A stretch of 64,000 nucleotides of DNA, taken from positions 22,825 to 86,824 of the forward strand of contig QZKV01000194.1 in assembly GCA_003599575.1 (NCBI GenBank). Direction: 5' to 3'. The notes under the pieces are model-generated. The model did no database searches. It was not told the origin of the DNA and saw only the letters and a program-made list of their open reading frames with translations. Each line of letters opens with the position of its first letter. Positions within the stretch are counted from its first letter, which is position 1. Positions 15,711 through 24,498 of this stretch are shown piece by piece. Made by a program: the position numbers and the translations under genes. This DNA is from Desulfobacteraceae bacterium. Lineage in GTDB: Bacteria; Desulfobacterota; Desulfobacteria; Desulfobacterales; Desulfosarcinaceae.

Positions 15711-16867
15711 AAAACGATAAAGTCTATGAGGATAGACGGCAGAAGATCAATGAGTTGCGGGCCAAAAGCGAAAAACTGACCCCGCGGGAGCGCTGCGTCA
15801 AAGCCATCAACCACGAGGATTCCGACCGGGTGCCCATCGACAATTGGATGGTCCCGGAGATCAAGAAGCGCTGCATGACCTACTGGGGTTTGGATAGCGA
15901 AGCCGAGTTGTTGGATTTTCTGGGTGTGGACGTCCGTGACAACTACGGGCCTGCCTACGTGGGGCTGGAGTTTAAGACCCACCCCGACGGCACGGTGGAG
16001 GATTTGTGGGGGGTCCGGCGCAGGAAAGTGGTCTACGGCAAGGACACCGACCATCAGGGCACCTTCACGGAAGTGGCCCATTCGCCGTTGGAACACATGA
16101 AGACGGTGGAGGAAATCAACGCCTATGACCGCTGGCCGTCTCCGGATTGGTGGGACTATTCCAAAGTCAAGGAGGAAGGCGCGGCCTTGCACCCCAAATA
16201 CTTTGTGCTCAACAAAGGCGACCGCCTGGACCGCACCGCCCAGCTCAAGCCCATGATGTACCTGCGGGGAATTCAGCAGACCTTCGTTGATCTGGCCCTA
16301 AACCCCAAAATCGTTGAGTGTATCCGTGACCATGTCGTGAACTACTTTGTCAATTACAACCCCAAGGTCTTTGAAGCCAGCGGCGGGGAATTCGACATGT
16401 TCATGATGGGTGACGACATGGGCGGACAGGGCGGGCCCCTGATCGGCCTGGACATGTGGCGGCGCTATTTCAGGGACGGGTTCCGCACATATTGCGACAT
16501 CGCCCACAAGTTCGGCCTGAAGGTGATGTACCACACCTGCGGCGACGTCTACGCCCTTATTCCGGATTTCATCGAAAATGGTCTGGACTGTCTGCAATCG
16601 CTCCAGCCCCAGGCCACCAACATGGACATCAAACGCTTAAAGCAAGAGTTCGGCAAGGATCTCAGCTTTCAGGGGGCCATGGACATCCAGCAGGTCCTGC
16701 CCCTCGGCACACCCGAAGACGTCCGCAAAATGGTGAAGTACGCCATGGACAACGCCAAGAAGGACGGCGGCTACATTATCTGCACATCGCACAACATCCA
16801 GGTGGACACGGCCATCGAGAACGTGGCGGCCTTGTTCGAGGCCTACCACGAATACGGCGTCTATTAG
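15707..16867 (+). CDS. UroD-family corrinoid methyltransferase
   Basis: 386 residues of the uroporphyrinogen-decarboxylase fold as used by MtaA, CmuA and vanillate O-demethylase MtvB. The zinc ligands His276 and Cys278 (YHTCGD) and a third Cys at 359 (YIICTSHN) are in place, and N-terminal LTPRERCVKAINHEDSDRVPI is the family opening. It should move a methyl group from the substrate to the corrinoid protein it overlaps. Its partner set here (carrier, pterin methyltransferase, activator) is like the O-demethylase systems of acetogens, so a methoxylated aromatic is a reasonable but unproven substrate. A true heme-pathway UroD is unlikely because of these ligands and the context. Confidence 0.88.
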   Translation: MKNDKVYEDRRQKINELRAKSEKLTPRERCVKAINHEDSDRVPIDNWMVPEIKKRCMTYWGLDSEAELLDFLGVDVRDNYGPAYVGLEFKTHPDGTVEDLWGVRRRKVVYGKDTDHQGTFTEVAHSPLEHMKTVEEINAYDRWPSPDWWDYSKVKEEGAALHPKYFVLNKGDRLDRTAQLKPMMYLRGIQQTFVDLALNPKIVECIRDHVVNYFVNYNPKVFEASGGEFDMFMMGDDMGGQGGPLIGLDMWRRYFRDGFRTYCDIAHKFGLKVMYHTCGDVYALIPDFIENGLDCLQSLQPQATNMDIKRLKQEFGKDLSFQGAMDIQQVLPLGTPEDVRKMVKYAMDNAKKDGGYIICTSHNIQVDTAIENVAALFEAYHEYGVY

Positions 16868-16945
16868 AGCAAAGTCGGGCGCCGGCTGGAATGCCCGGAG
16901 GCAGGGTCTGATCGTTCATTTGCTGAAAGGGAGGGCCATTACCCC

Positions 16946-17752
16946 ATGGAAATCATCGGCGAAAAAATCAACACCACACGCAAGGCTGTAGAGGCGGCGG
17001 TCCGGCAGCGTGACGCCGCCTTCATCCAGGATCTGGCCCGGCGGCAGGCTGAGGCGGGAGCCGCCTACCTGGACATCAACTCAGGCTTGCCTCTGGACCC
17101 CAGGGAGGAAGCCGCCGACTTCGAGTGGCTCGTGCCCCTGATCCAGTCAGTGGCGGATGTGCCGCTTTGCTTGGATACCGCGCATCCGCAGGTGATCGAA
17201 GCGGGTTTGCGTCTGCACAAGGGGCGGGCCATGATCAACTCGGTGAACGGCGATCCGGCCGTGCTGGAATCCATTCTGCCCTTGGCCGGACGTTACCAAT
17301 GCAAGGTCATCGCCCTCACCACCAGCCGTGAGAAAAAAATCCCGGCCAACAGCGCCGAACGGTTGGAAATCGCCAAGGCCATCGCCCACCGCGCCGGAGA
17401 GTATGGGGTGCCCCTGGAAGACATCTATTTCGACCCCTTGGTGCTTTCCTTGGCCACCGACCAGAGAAACGCCTTGGTATTCCTGGAGACCTTAAAGGCC
17501 ATCAAACTCGCGCTGCCCGGCGCTAAAACGGTCTCCGGGTTGAGCAATATTTCCTTTGGGCTTCCCAAACGCAAGCTGCTGAATCAGGCCTTTTTGGTAT
17601 TGGCCGGAAACGCGGGCATGGACGCGGCCATTGCCGACCCCACTGACAAAGCGCTTATGGCCATGGTAACGGCCACCGAAGCACTGGCCAACAAGGATGA
17701 GTACTGCGCACGGTATTTACAAGCCTTCCGGGAAGGTCGGCTGGACCTTTAA
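16946..17752 (+). CDS. methyltetrahydrofolate:corrinoid methyltransferase
   Basis: 268 residues of the pterin-binding TIM barrel (AcsE/MtvA/MtgA class). It opens with IIGEKINTTRKAV and contains GAAYLDINSG, PLCLDTAHP, MINSVNGD and VSGLSNISFGLPKR, the conserved pterin-site segments. It should transfer the methyl group from the methylated corrinoid protein to tetrahydrofolate, so that the carbon can enter the Wood-Ljungdahl branch. It lies 78 nt after the UroD-family gene with its own GGGAGG site. Confidence 0.92.
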   Translation: MEIIGEKINTTRKAVEAAVRQRDAAFIQDLARRQAEAGAAYLDINSGLPLDPREEAADFEWLVPLIQSVADVPLCLDTAHPQVIEAGLRLHKGRAMINSVNGDPAVLESILPLAGRYQCKVIALTTSREKKIPANSAERLEIAKAIAHRAGEYGVPLEDIYFDPLVLSLATDQRNALVFLETLKAIKLALPGAKTVSGLSNISFGLPKRKLLNQAFLVLAGNAGMDAAIADPTDKALMAMVTATEALANKDEYCARYLQAFREGRLDL

Positions 17753-17845
17753 AAGCGCCCGGCCGCCGATGGGCTGGGGTTGTCGGATCTGGATATTGGA
17801 AAGCGCGGCCCGGAAAAACAGAAACTTTAGAAAGGGGGGTGTTGT

Positions 17846-18325
17846 ATGAGAAAAATCTTTTTCATGCTCTCGGCGGTTTTGATCCTGGTCGGGGCGGACG
17901 CTGGTTTATCGGCGGAAAGCGCCAAACCAGGCGACTTGAAAGAAGTGAATCTGGTGCCGGCCAAGGGTGTGGAGAGTCAGGCCCAAGGCAAGTTGGCGAT
18001 CAACACGGCCAACGGAACCGATCTCGCCATCCAGATCAGCGGGCTGGACCCCAAAGGCGTCTATACCGCATTCTTTGTCAATAACAAAAGTTTGATGTTC
18101 GAGGGTATCGGCCCGGCACCGCATGTTCTCACTGTCAGCGAAACGGGGGAAGTCAATTTCAGGACGACCATGAAGAAGAACATCTACAAGCGCTTCGTCG
18201 AAGTGGGCATCTATCTCAACCCGGGCGGCAAGCCCATCGGCAATCCCGTAGGCGTGAAAGCGGCCCTGGGATCCCTGGTCGCGCCGGAAAAACCCAAGCC
18301 CATTTTGATGGGCAAACTCAGGTAA
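17846..18325 (+). CDS. secreted protein of unknown function
   Basis: 159 residues with a signal peptide (MRKIFFMLSAVLILVGADAG, likely cut near LSAES). The mature part looks like a small all-beta domain (DLAIQISGLDPKGVYTAFFVNNKSLMF, then VLTVSETGEVNFRTT, then RFVEVGIYLNPGG). It has no Cys and no catalytic motif that I recognise. It lies between the pterin methyltransferase and the carrier gene, so it is probably expressed with the demethylation system and could bind substrate in the periplasm. That role is only inferred from position. Confidence 0.75.
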   Translation: MRKIFFMLSAVLILVGADAGLSAESAKPGDLKEVNLVPAKGVESQAQGKLAINTANGTDLAIQISGLDPKGVYTAFFVNNKSLMFEGIGPAPHVLTVSETGEVNFRTTMKKNIYKRFVEVGIYLNPGGKPIGNPVGVKAALGSLVAPEKPKPILMGKLR

Positions 18326-18389
18326 AAACCCGACTGAATTGGCAGGGGGTCTCTATTGAAATCTTAACAGCCCGCACGCAGGAGGAACA

Positions 18390-19751
18390 ATGACCACAAG
18401 GACGGTTTATGATACGAGCACTATGACCAAGACGGACATCCTTTCCGCTTGGCGCAGCTGGCAGTTCAGGACCTTCGTCACCATCTGGATTACCTATGGT
18501 ACCTTTTACCTGTGCCGCGCCAACATGTCCTTCGCCTTGCCCGGCATTTCGGAAGAGTTCGGCCTTTCCAAAACCATGCTGGGCCTTTTGGGCACAACCC
18601 TCTTCATCATGTATTCCCTGGGCCAGTTCGTCAACGGCCAGCTAGGGGACAAATACGGGGCCCGCAAGCTTGTCTTCGTGGGCATGATCGCCTCGGCCCT
18701 GCTCAACATCGTCTTCAGTTTCTCCACCGCCTTCGCCTTCATGCTGGTGGTGTGGGGCTTGAACGGCTACTTCCAGTCCATGGGCTGGGCGCCCCAGGTC
18801 AAGACCATGGCCAACTGGTTCACCGTGTCCCAGCGGGGCAGATGGATGGGGCTCATGGGCTCCTGCTACCAGATCGGCAACGCCTACTCGTGGCTGCTGG
18901 CCTCCTATCTGGCGGCCAACTACGGCTGGCGCAGCCTGTTCTGGGTGCCGGCCTGCTTGTTTCTCATCTCCGCGATCCATTTTGTCACCCGCCTGCGCAA
19001 CGCCCCGGAAGAAGTGGGGCTGCCGACCATCGAGCAATTGCGCAAGGTCGCCAACGATGAAGTCGCTGTGGTGAAATCGACGCTCGACCCCACCTCCGCC
19101 CCGGTGTGCCAGGTGACTGAGGACAAGCATATGGGCTTTGCTTACACCTGCCAGGTGTGCCTGACCAACCCGCGCATCTGGGGGGTGTCCCTGGCCTTCT
19201 TCTGCCTGGACATCATCCGCTACGGCTTCTTCTATTGGGCACCGGTCTTCCTGATCGAGGTCCAGGGGGCCTCTATCAGCAGCGCCGGCCTGACGGTCGC
19301 CGTTCTGCCCCTGGCCGGATCGGCGGGCGCCATCGTGTGCGGCTGGGCCACCGGAAAATTCTTCGACAACCGCCGCGCCCCTGTCGTCTGCCTCTGTCTT
19401 TTCGGCCTGGCCGTTTTCTCCTATCTGTTCTACTATGCGCCGCCGGGAGCGTGGGTTTGGAGTCTGGTCTGCCTGGCCGTGATAGGCTTCTGCACTTACG
19501 GGTCCCATGTCCTTATGGTGGGGCATGCGGCCCAGGATTTCGCCGGCCGCAAGGCCGCGGCTTCGGCTGCAGGCTTCATCGACGGCTTCGGTTACATTGG
19601 CGCGGCTATGACCGGCATTTTCACCGGTTGGCTGGTGGACCATTACGGCTGGACGGCCGGTTTCTGGTACTGGATCATCGCCGCCCTGGTGGCCGCATTC
19701 ATCATGTTGGCCCTGTGGCGGGTGCCTGTCGTGGAAGAATCCGAGTGTTAA
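18390..19751 (+). CDS. OPA-type MFS transporter
   Basis: 453 residues with about 12 membrane segments. It is related to the organophosphate:phosphate antiporters (GlpT/UhpT/PgtP): an early YGTFYLCRANMSFALPGISEEFGLS, the loop GQFVNGQLGDKYGARK between segments 2 and 3, and a Trp/Tyr-rich second half. A cytoplasmic loop of about 60 residues separates the halves. It has a good AGGAGG site. The family usually moves phosphorylated or small organic anions. Within a corrinoid methyltransferase cluster it most likely imports the methylated substrate or exports the demethylated product. Confidence 0.85.
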   Translation: MTTRTVYDTSTMTKTDILSAWRSWQFRTFVTIWITYGTFYLCRANMSFALPGISEEFGLSKTMLGLLGTTLFIMYSLGQFVNGQLGDKYGARKLVFVGMIASALLNIVFSFSTAFAFMLVVWGLNGYFQSMGWAPQVKTMANWFTVSQRGRWMGLMGSCYQIGNAYSWLLASYLAANYGWRSLFWVPACLFLISAIHFVTRLRNAPEEVGLPTIEQLRKVANDEVAVVKSTLDPTSAPVCQVTEDKHMGFAYTCQVCLTNPRIWGVSLAFFCLDIIRYGFFYWAPVFLIEVQGASISSAGLTVAVLPLAGSAGAIVCGWATGKFFDNRRAPVVCLCLFGLAVFSYLFYYAPPGAWVWSLVCLAVIGFCTYGSHVLMVGHAAQDFAGRKAAASAAGFIDGFGYIGAAMTGIFTGWLVDHYGWTAGFWYWIIAALVAAFIMLALWRVPVVEESEC

Positions 19752-19785
19752 GGCCTGTCTAACCCATGATCGACCCTATCCAAAT

Positions 19786-19834
19786 AGGGACTCCTTATTC
19801 CAGCCTTTCCACAGGCAGGCCATAGGGAGTCCCT
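19786..19834 (+). repeat. intercistronic hairpin between transporter and activator genes
   Basis: AGGGACTCC at 19786-19794 pairs perfectly with GGAGTCCCT at 19826-19834, and a smaller hairpin GCCT..AGGC lies in the loop. There is no T-run, so it is more likely an mRNA-stability or processing structure than a terminator. Confidence 0.55.
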
Positions 19835-19873
19835 TGATCAGTCCTGCATCCGATGAGCGGTAAAGAGGCGCGG

Positions 19874-21724
19874 ATGAAAATTAAGGTTTCATTTTTGCCC
19901 GGCGGGCGGGAAGCGCAGGTGGACGAAGGGGTGTGTCTCCTGGAAGCCGCCCGTCTTGCCGGTGTGGGTCTGGAGGGCGACTGCGGGGGGCTGGGAAGCT
20001 GCGCTAAATGCCGGGTGATAGCCCACGAGGGCCTCGCGCCGCCCACCGTTTTGGAACAGGAGCGGCTCGATAATCAGGACATCGCCCAGGGGATGCGCTT
20101 GGCCTGTCAGGCCCAGGTAAAAGGTCCGGCCCAAGTGACGCTATTGCCGTCGAGTACGGCCAGGCACCATATTCTGGAAGAGGGTGTCTCCCGCGCCGTG
20201 CGGCTCCAGCCCGCCCTGACCAAGCACTTCCTGCCTTTGGACGTGGGCGACTGGAAAAGAAGTGGACCATTGGCCGCTATGATCCGGGAACGGCTGGGGC
20301 GGGAAGGCGTGCGCAGGGCCGATTTTAGTGTTCGCGCTTTGCAGAGCCTGGGCGCCATCGATCCGGCCGGCCAAGAGGGCCTCACCGCCCTCCTTTTCCA
20401 AAACCAGGTCTTGGGGTTTGAGCCCGGCGATACCTCCGGCCAGCTTTGGGGACTGGCCGTGGACATCGGCACCACTACGGTGGTGGGCTATCTGCTGGAC
20501 CTGACCCACGGCCGGATCGCCGCTGTGGCGTCAGCCCTGAACGAGCAACAGATCCACGGCGCCGATGTCATCACCCGCATCGATTACGCTCTGCACCACC
20601 CCCAAGGACTCGATCGCCTGCGGGAATTGGTGCTGTCCACCATCAACGGCATCATCGAGCGTATCTGCCAACAGCAGGGCCTGCCCGATCAGGCCATCTA
20701 TAGTTTGATGGTCGTGGGCAACACCACCATCAACCAACTTTTCTGGGGCATCCCCCCCCGGCTGTTGATCCGGCCGCCCTACAATCCGATTGCCATGGAG
20801 GGCCTGAGCGCATCGGCCAAAGAGATGGGCCTGCGGATCAATCCCCTGGGCATGGTGTTTTCTCTGCCGCTGGTCTCCGGTTTCATCGGCTCGGATACCG
20901 TCGGGGTCGTGCTGGCCACCGGCCTGCACAAGAGCCGCAAACCCAGAATCGCCTTGGATATAGGCACCAACGGCGAAATTGTTCTGACCGACGGGCACCG
21001 CATGGCGGCCTGCTCCTGCGCCGCAGGACCGGCATTTGAGGGCGCTCACATCCAATGCGGCATGCGGGGCTGCAGTGGGGCCATAGACCGGGTCGATTTC
21101 AAGCACGGCCGCATCGCCTGCCACGTCATTGACGAGGTCCCCCACCAGGGCATCTGCGGCTCAGGCCTCGTGGACGCTGTATCCGGACTCCTGGCTTCCG
21201 GCCTCATCACCGCTGACGGCCGGCTGCTGACCCGGCAGGAAGCCGCCGGCTCGCCCTTTGCCGACCGCCTGAGCGAGGAACCCTTAACCCAGTTCCGCCT
21301 TACCGAGAAAATGCTCCCGCCGGCCAGCCGCCAGGTGGTGATCACACAAAAGGACATCCGGGAGTTGCAGCTGGCCAAAGGCGCCATGCTGGCGGGCGTG
21401 AGCATATTGCTTGACATTTTGGACCTGGGACCTGAAGATATCCACGAGGTCTTGCTGGCGGGGGCTTTCGGCAACTATGTGCGCCCCCGGAGCGCCTTGG
21501 GCATCGGTCTGCTGCCGACCTTTCCCCGGGCGAGAATCCGCCAGGTGGGTAACGCAGCCGGCAGCGGCGCGCGCATGGCCCTGCTCTCCCAAGCAGCCAT
21601 TAAAGAGGCGATACGTATTGCCGAGCGCATCGGGCACATCGATCTGGCTCGGTATCCTGACTTCCAACACCATTTTTTGAAAGGCTTGGCCTTCCCTCAT
21701 GAGCTGGCACGACCTGATCCCTAA
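19874..21724 (+). CDS. ferredoxin-ASKHA corrinoid activation protein (RACo-like)
   Basis: 616 residues. An N-terminal [2Fe-2S] ferredoxin domain has Cys37, Cys43, Cys46 and Cys78 (GDCGGLGSCAKC and RLACQ). A linker and a large actin-like ATPase part follow, with DIGTTTVVGYLLDL, ALDIGTNGEIVLTDG and GAFGNYVRPRSALGIGLLP. Proteins of this build (RACo, acetogen O-demethylase activators) reduce inactive Co(II) corrinoid to Co(I) at the cost of ATP. The ATG at 19874 is preceded by AGAGG at 5 nt; an ATG seven codons upstream has no ribosome site. It presumably services both corrinoid proteins encoded here. Confidence 0.9.
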   Translation: MKIKVSFLPGGREAQVDEGVCLLEAARLAGVGLEGDCGGLGSCAKCRVIAHEGLAPPTVLEQERLDNQDIAQGMRLACQAQVKGPAQVTLLPSSTARHHILEEGVSRAVRLQPALTKHFLPLDVGDWKRSGPLAAMIRERLGREGVRRADFSVRALQSLGAIDPAGQEGLTALLFQNQVLGFEPGDTSGQLWGLAVDIGTTTVVGYLLDLTHGRIAAVASALNEQQIHGADVITRIDYALHHPQGLDRLRELVLSTINGIIERICQQQGLPDQAIYSLMVVGNTTINQLFWGIPPRLLIRPPYNPIAMEGLSASAKEMGLRINPLGMVFSLPLVSGFIGSDTVGVVLATGLHKSRKPRIALDIGTNGEIVLTDGHRMAACSCAAGPAFEGAHIQCGMRGCSGAIDRVDFKHGRIACHVIDEVPHQGICGSGLVDAVSGLLASGLITADGRLLTRQEAAGSPFADRLSEEPLTQFRLTEKMLPPASRQVVITQKDIRELQLAKGAMLAGVSILLDILDLGPEDIHEVLLAGAFGNYVRPRSALGIGLLPTFPRARIRQVGNAAGSGARMALLSQAAIKEAIRIAERIGHIDLARYPDFQHHFLKGLAFPHELARPDP

Positions 21725-22166
21725 AACCTCTATCTCCCAGGAAACCATGGAGGCCTTGGCCCCCGTCTTCGCGGCCCAGAAACTTTTCAACCAGGGGCAC
21801 TATCCCGAGGCCGAGGCCGGTTTTTGCAAGGCCCTGGACCATTTCCCCCCCAAAAGCGCCGGTCGCGTATTGATTTACAACAAACTGGGCATTCTCTACG
21901 AGAAAATCGGCGAGTCCCGGCAGGCTCTGGACAGCTATGAGAAAAGCGTACAAGAAGGGGCGCTGACCCCCTTCACTTACCAGCGCATGTGTCAGCTGCA
22001 CTTGGAAGCCAATCGCTTCCCCAAAGCTTTGGGCTGTGCCCAGCAGGGCATAAAGGTACTGAAAAAAGCCCGCACCAACCTCCCTCAGGAGATTTACTTC
22101 TGGTTCGTCTTTCAGAAGCTGAAGCGTAAAATCAACCACCGTCTGCGTTCTCCCAAGCGGGTCTGA
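21699..22166 (+). CDS. small TPR protein
   Basis: 155 residues, mostly alpha-helical, with at least two TPR-like units (AAQKLFNQGHYPEAEAGFCKALDHFP and YNKLGILYEKIGESRQALDSYEKSV). It has a basic tail (KLKRKINHRLRSPKRV) and no signal or membrane segment. It overlaps the 3' end of the activator gene by 26 nt without a ribosome site of its own, so it depends on translational coupling. It may be a scaffold or partner of the activator or methyltransferases, which is inferred from position alone. Confidence 0.75.
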   Translation: MSWHDLIPKTSISQETMEALAPVFAAQKLFNQGHYPEAEAGFCKALDHFPPKSAGRVLIYNKLGILYEKIGESRQALDSYEKSVQEGALTPFTYQRMCQLHLEANRFPKALGCAQQGIKVLKKARTNLPQEIYFWFVFQKLKRKINHRLRSPKRV

Positions 22167-22348
22167 ACGCTGGCAGGCTGTGGATAAACTGCGCCTCGGA
22201 CTGAGGGGCAAAACACGGTGAGGCGACAGCGCACCGGCCTAAATATTCAAACCAGCTGAAGGAAAGCGGCGCCACGGCTATCGCCGGATTTCAGCCGTGG
22301 GCGACCATGGTCCACGGGTGGAGAAATGTCGATCTCTTGGGAATAACA

Positions 22349-23029
22349 ATGAATTTGATTCGACAACTCGAATGTGCCATCGTCAAGGGAAACACGAAAA
22401 AAGTCGCTGCCATAACCCAGGAGTGTTTGCAGGAAGGCATTCCACCCGCTGCCATCATCGAAAAGGCAATCCTGAAAGGCCTAGCGGTTGTCGGACAGAA
22501 GTGGAAGACCTATGAGTATTTCATCCCCAATGTGCTCGTTTCCGCCATGGCAACCAAGCTTTCTTTGGGCACGCTGCAATCGGCGCTCAAGGCGTCACCG
22601 CCGCCCACTATCGGAAGGGCTGTGGCAGGCACTGTTCGAGGGGACGTTCACGATATCGGCAAAAACATCCTGCTGATGTTTATGGAATCTTCGGGATTCG
22701 AGGTCATCGACCTGGGCATCGATGTCCCGCCCGAGCATTTCGTCAAGATGGTCAAAAGCGCCGAGCCGGACCTCCTCCTGCTCTCCTGCCTTTACACGGT
22801 GACCATGCACGCCATGGAAGATACGATCATCTCCCTGCGCAAAGCCGGTCTGAAGGGAAAAGTCAAAACAATTGTCGGAGGCGCCCCCATCACCCAGGAG
22901 TTCGCGGACCAAATCGGGGCCGATGGATTCGGGGTGGATGCCGTCGACGGGGTGAAAAAAGCAAAGGAGCTGATTGAAAAATCGAAACCCCTGAAACATT
23001 TCTCCTCTGCTGGAAAAAGAAATGCCTAA
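22349..23029 (+). CDS. methyltransferase corrinoid protein (second copy)
   Basis: 226 residues with the same cap plus B12-domain build as the protein at 15027. The cobalt ligand is His101 in GDVHDIGKN, followed by IVGGAPI. The start MNLIRQLECAIVKGN matches the family N-terminus; an upstream in-frame ATG at 22307 is less likely. The sequence is clearly diverged from the first copy, so this is not a recent duplication. No second substrate methyltransferase lies beside it. It either serves a methyltransferase elsewhere or acts with the regulator whose gene it overlaps by 8 nt. Confidence 0.92.
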   Translation: MNLIRQLECAIVKGNTKKVAAITQECLQEGIPPAAIIEKAILKGLAVVGQKWKTYEYFIPNVLVSAMATKLSLGTLQSALKASPPPTIGRAVAGTVRGDVHDIGKNILLMFMESSGFEVIDLGIDVPPEHFVKMVKSAEPDLLLLSCLYTVTMHAMEDTIISLRKAGLKGKVKTIVGGAPITQEFADQIGADGFGVDAVDGVKKAKELIEKSKPLKHFSSAGKRNA

Positions 23030-24341
23030 AAGCTTGGTATCCAATTTACGGGAAGAAAAGCTTTTGCTTCGAATGCTGGGTTCCTTCCGGGAAGCCATGA
23101 AACTGGAGGTGTATCTCTTTCCGATGACGAACAGGGAAGGGGTTCGCTCCTTCAAGGAGATGGGCCACCCCTATTGTCGGGCCATCCGCAGCTGCCCGCG
23201 GGGCGAATACAATTGCCTGCGGGACATCAACCGGGCCATCAACTTGTCGGAAAAAACCGGAGAGCCGTACATTTTCCAATGCCATGCCGACATGATCGAA
23301 TTCACCGCGGCCTTCAAGGCCAGGGACGGAAATGCGGCGGCCTTTGTTTGCGGGCCGATGCTGCTGCGTCCCCTCAATACGCAAGTACGGCAGGGGATCG
23401 TGGATGGGACCAAGAACCTCGATCCGGAGCAATCGCGTGCCCTGGCAAGTTATATAGATAGTATTCCGATCTACTCGGAACGAAGAGTCCAGGCGGCGGC
23501 GGACCTGCTCTTTCTGATCGCCACCTATTTTTCCAAAATTGATCTGCTGACCCTGCACCAGCAGCATGAAATCTCTTTCCAGCAATCACTGCTCGCCGAA
23601 GGGCTGGTTTTGCGCAAGATTTCGGAACTGGATGAAGAAGAACCATCGCCCCAGCCGCCTTCCCCGAAAAGGGACATATTCAAGGAAAACGAACTGATCG
23701 ATCTGATCAAAATCGGCGACCGGAAAAGGGCCAAAGCGCTGGTAGACGAAATACTGGGGACCGCCCTATTCCGAAGCCATGAGCACATCGGGATTCTCAA
23801 AGCCAGGGCCTTGGAGATTATCTTCGTCATCGCAAGGGCGGCAGTGGAAGCGGGGGCCAACCTGGAGGAGATTCTGGGGTTCAAATATCAATACGTGCAA
23901 AACCTTTCCAAGGACGACTCTCAGCAAACCCTCTACCATTTCTTGATGAAAGCCTTCGATCAGCTTTTCGAATGCATTTATCAGAACCGGAACATCCAGC
24001 ATACGGCAATCTTCGCCAAAGCAAAGGAATTTATCTGGAAAAATCATAATCAGGAAATCTCTTTGAAGAAACTGGCGGAGGCCGTTGGGATCAACCCCTA
24101 TTATCTAAGCCATCTGTTTCGTGAGGAAATGGGCACATCCTTTGTCGAATATCTCACCTCGGTGCGCGTATCCATTGCCAAAAACCTGCTTAAACAGACA
24201 ACCATGAGCACCATGGAGATCTGCCTGGCGGTTGGATATATGGACCCAAGTCATTTCGCCAAGGTTTTCAAGAAACAAGAGAAAGTCTCCCCATCTGGAT
24301 ACCGGAAAAAACTTGCCGAGGCTGAGATAACCGGGTCATGA
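23022..24341 (+). CDS. PocR-domain AraC-family transcriptional regulator
   Basis: 439 residues. The N-terminal PocR sensory domain (about residues 10-170) contains the Cys set GHPYCRAIRSC, YNCLRD and FQCHAD. A middle helical region follows, and the C-terminal AraC double helix-turn-helix spans about residues 335-435 (ISLKKLAEAVGINPYYLSHLFREE and MSTMEICLAVGYMDPSHFAKVFKK). PocR domains sense small hydrocarbon ligands and are common beside corrinoid-dependent methyltransferases. It overlaps the second corrinoid gene by 8 nt. The direct repeat in front of the first corrinoid gene (14926) is its best candidate binding site. Confidence 0.9.
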   Translation: MPKSLVSNLREEKLLLRMLGSFREAMKLEVYLFPMTNREGVRSFKEMGHPYCRAIRSCPRGEYNCLRDINRAINLSEKTGEPYIFQCHADMIEFTAAFKARDGNAAAFVCGPMLLRPLNTQVRQGIVDGTKNLDPEQSRALASYIDSIPIYSERRVQAAADLLFLIATYFSKIDLLTLHQQHEISFQQSLLAEGLVLRKISELDEEEPSPQPPSPKRDIFKENELIDLIKIGDRKRAKALVDEILGTALFRSHEHIGILKARALEIIFVIARAAVEAGANLEEILGFKYQYVQNLSKDDSQQTLYHFLMKAFDQLFECIYQNRNIQHTAIFAKAKEFIWKNHNQEISLKKLAEAVGINPYYLSHLFREEMGTSFVEYLTSVRVSIAKNLLKQTTMSTMEICLAVGYMDPSHFAKVFKKQEKVSPSGYRKKLAEAEITGS

Positions 24342-24498
24342 GCATTCCTTCAACTCTACGGCCGGTAAAGCCCCACGGGCAACTTCCCCCCTGGAAACGA
24401 TCCCCCGGTGCCATCGTCGGGTTGGGGGCCAAGCAGCAGGACCACTCCCAACAAGTCGGCTTTCACAATGATGCAGGCGGCTGGAAAGTTTATCCACC

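Noticed and set aside
15707..16867. Annotation as heme-pathway uroporphyrinogen decarboxylase
   Set aside because: HTC and later Cys ligands plus the coupled corrinoid protein gene point to a methyltransferase.
18642..19643. 333-codon minus-strand frame opposite the OPA-type carrier
   Set aside because: Shadow frame, composition biased to His, Gly and Gln.
22170..22348. Cobalamin riboswitch before the second corrinoid gene
   Set aside because: No recognisable B12 box or conserved core; only general GC-rich pairing.
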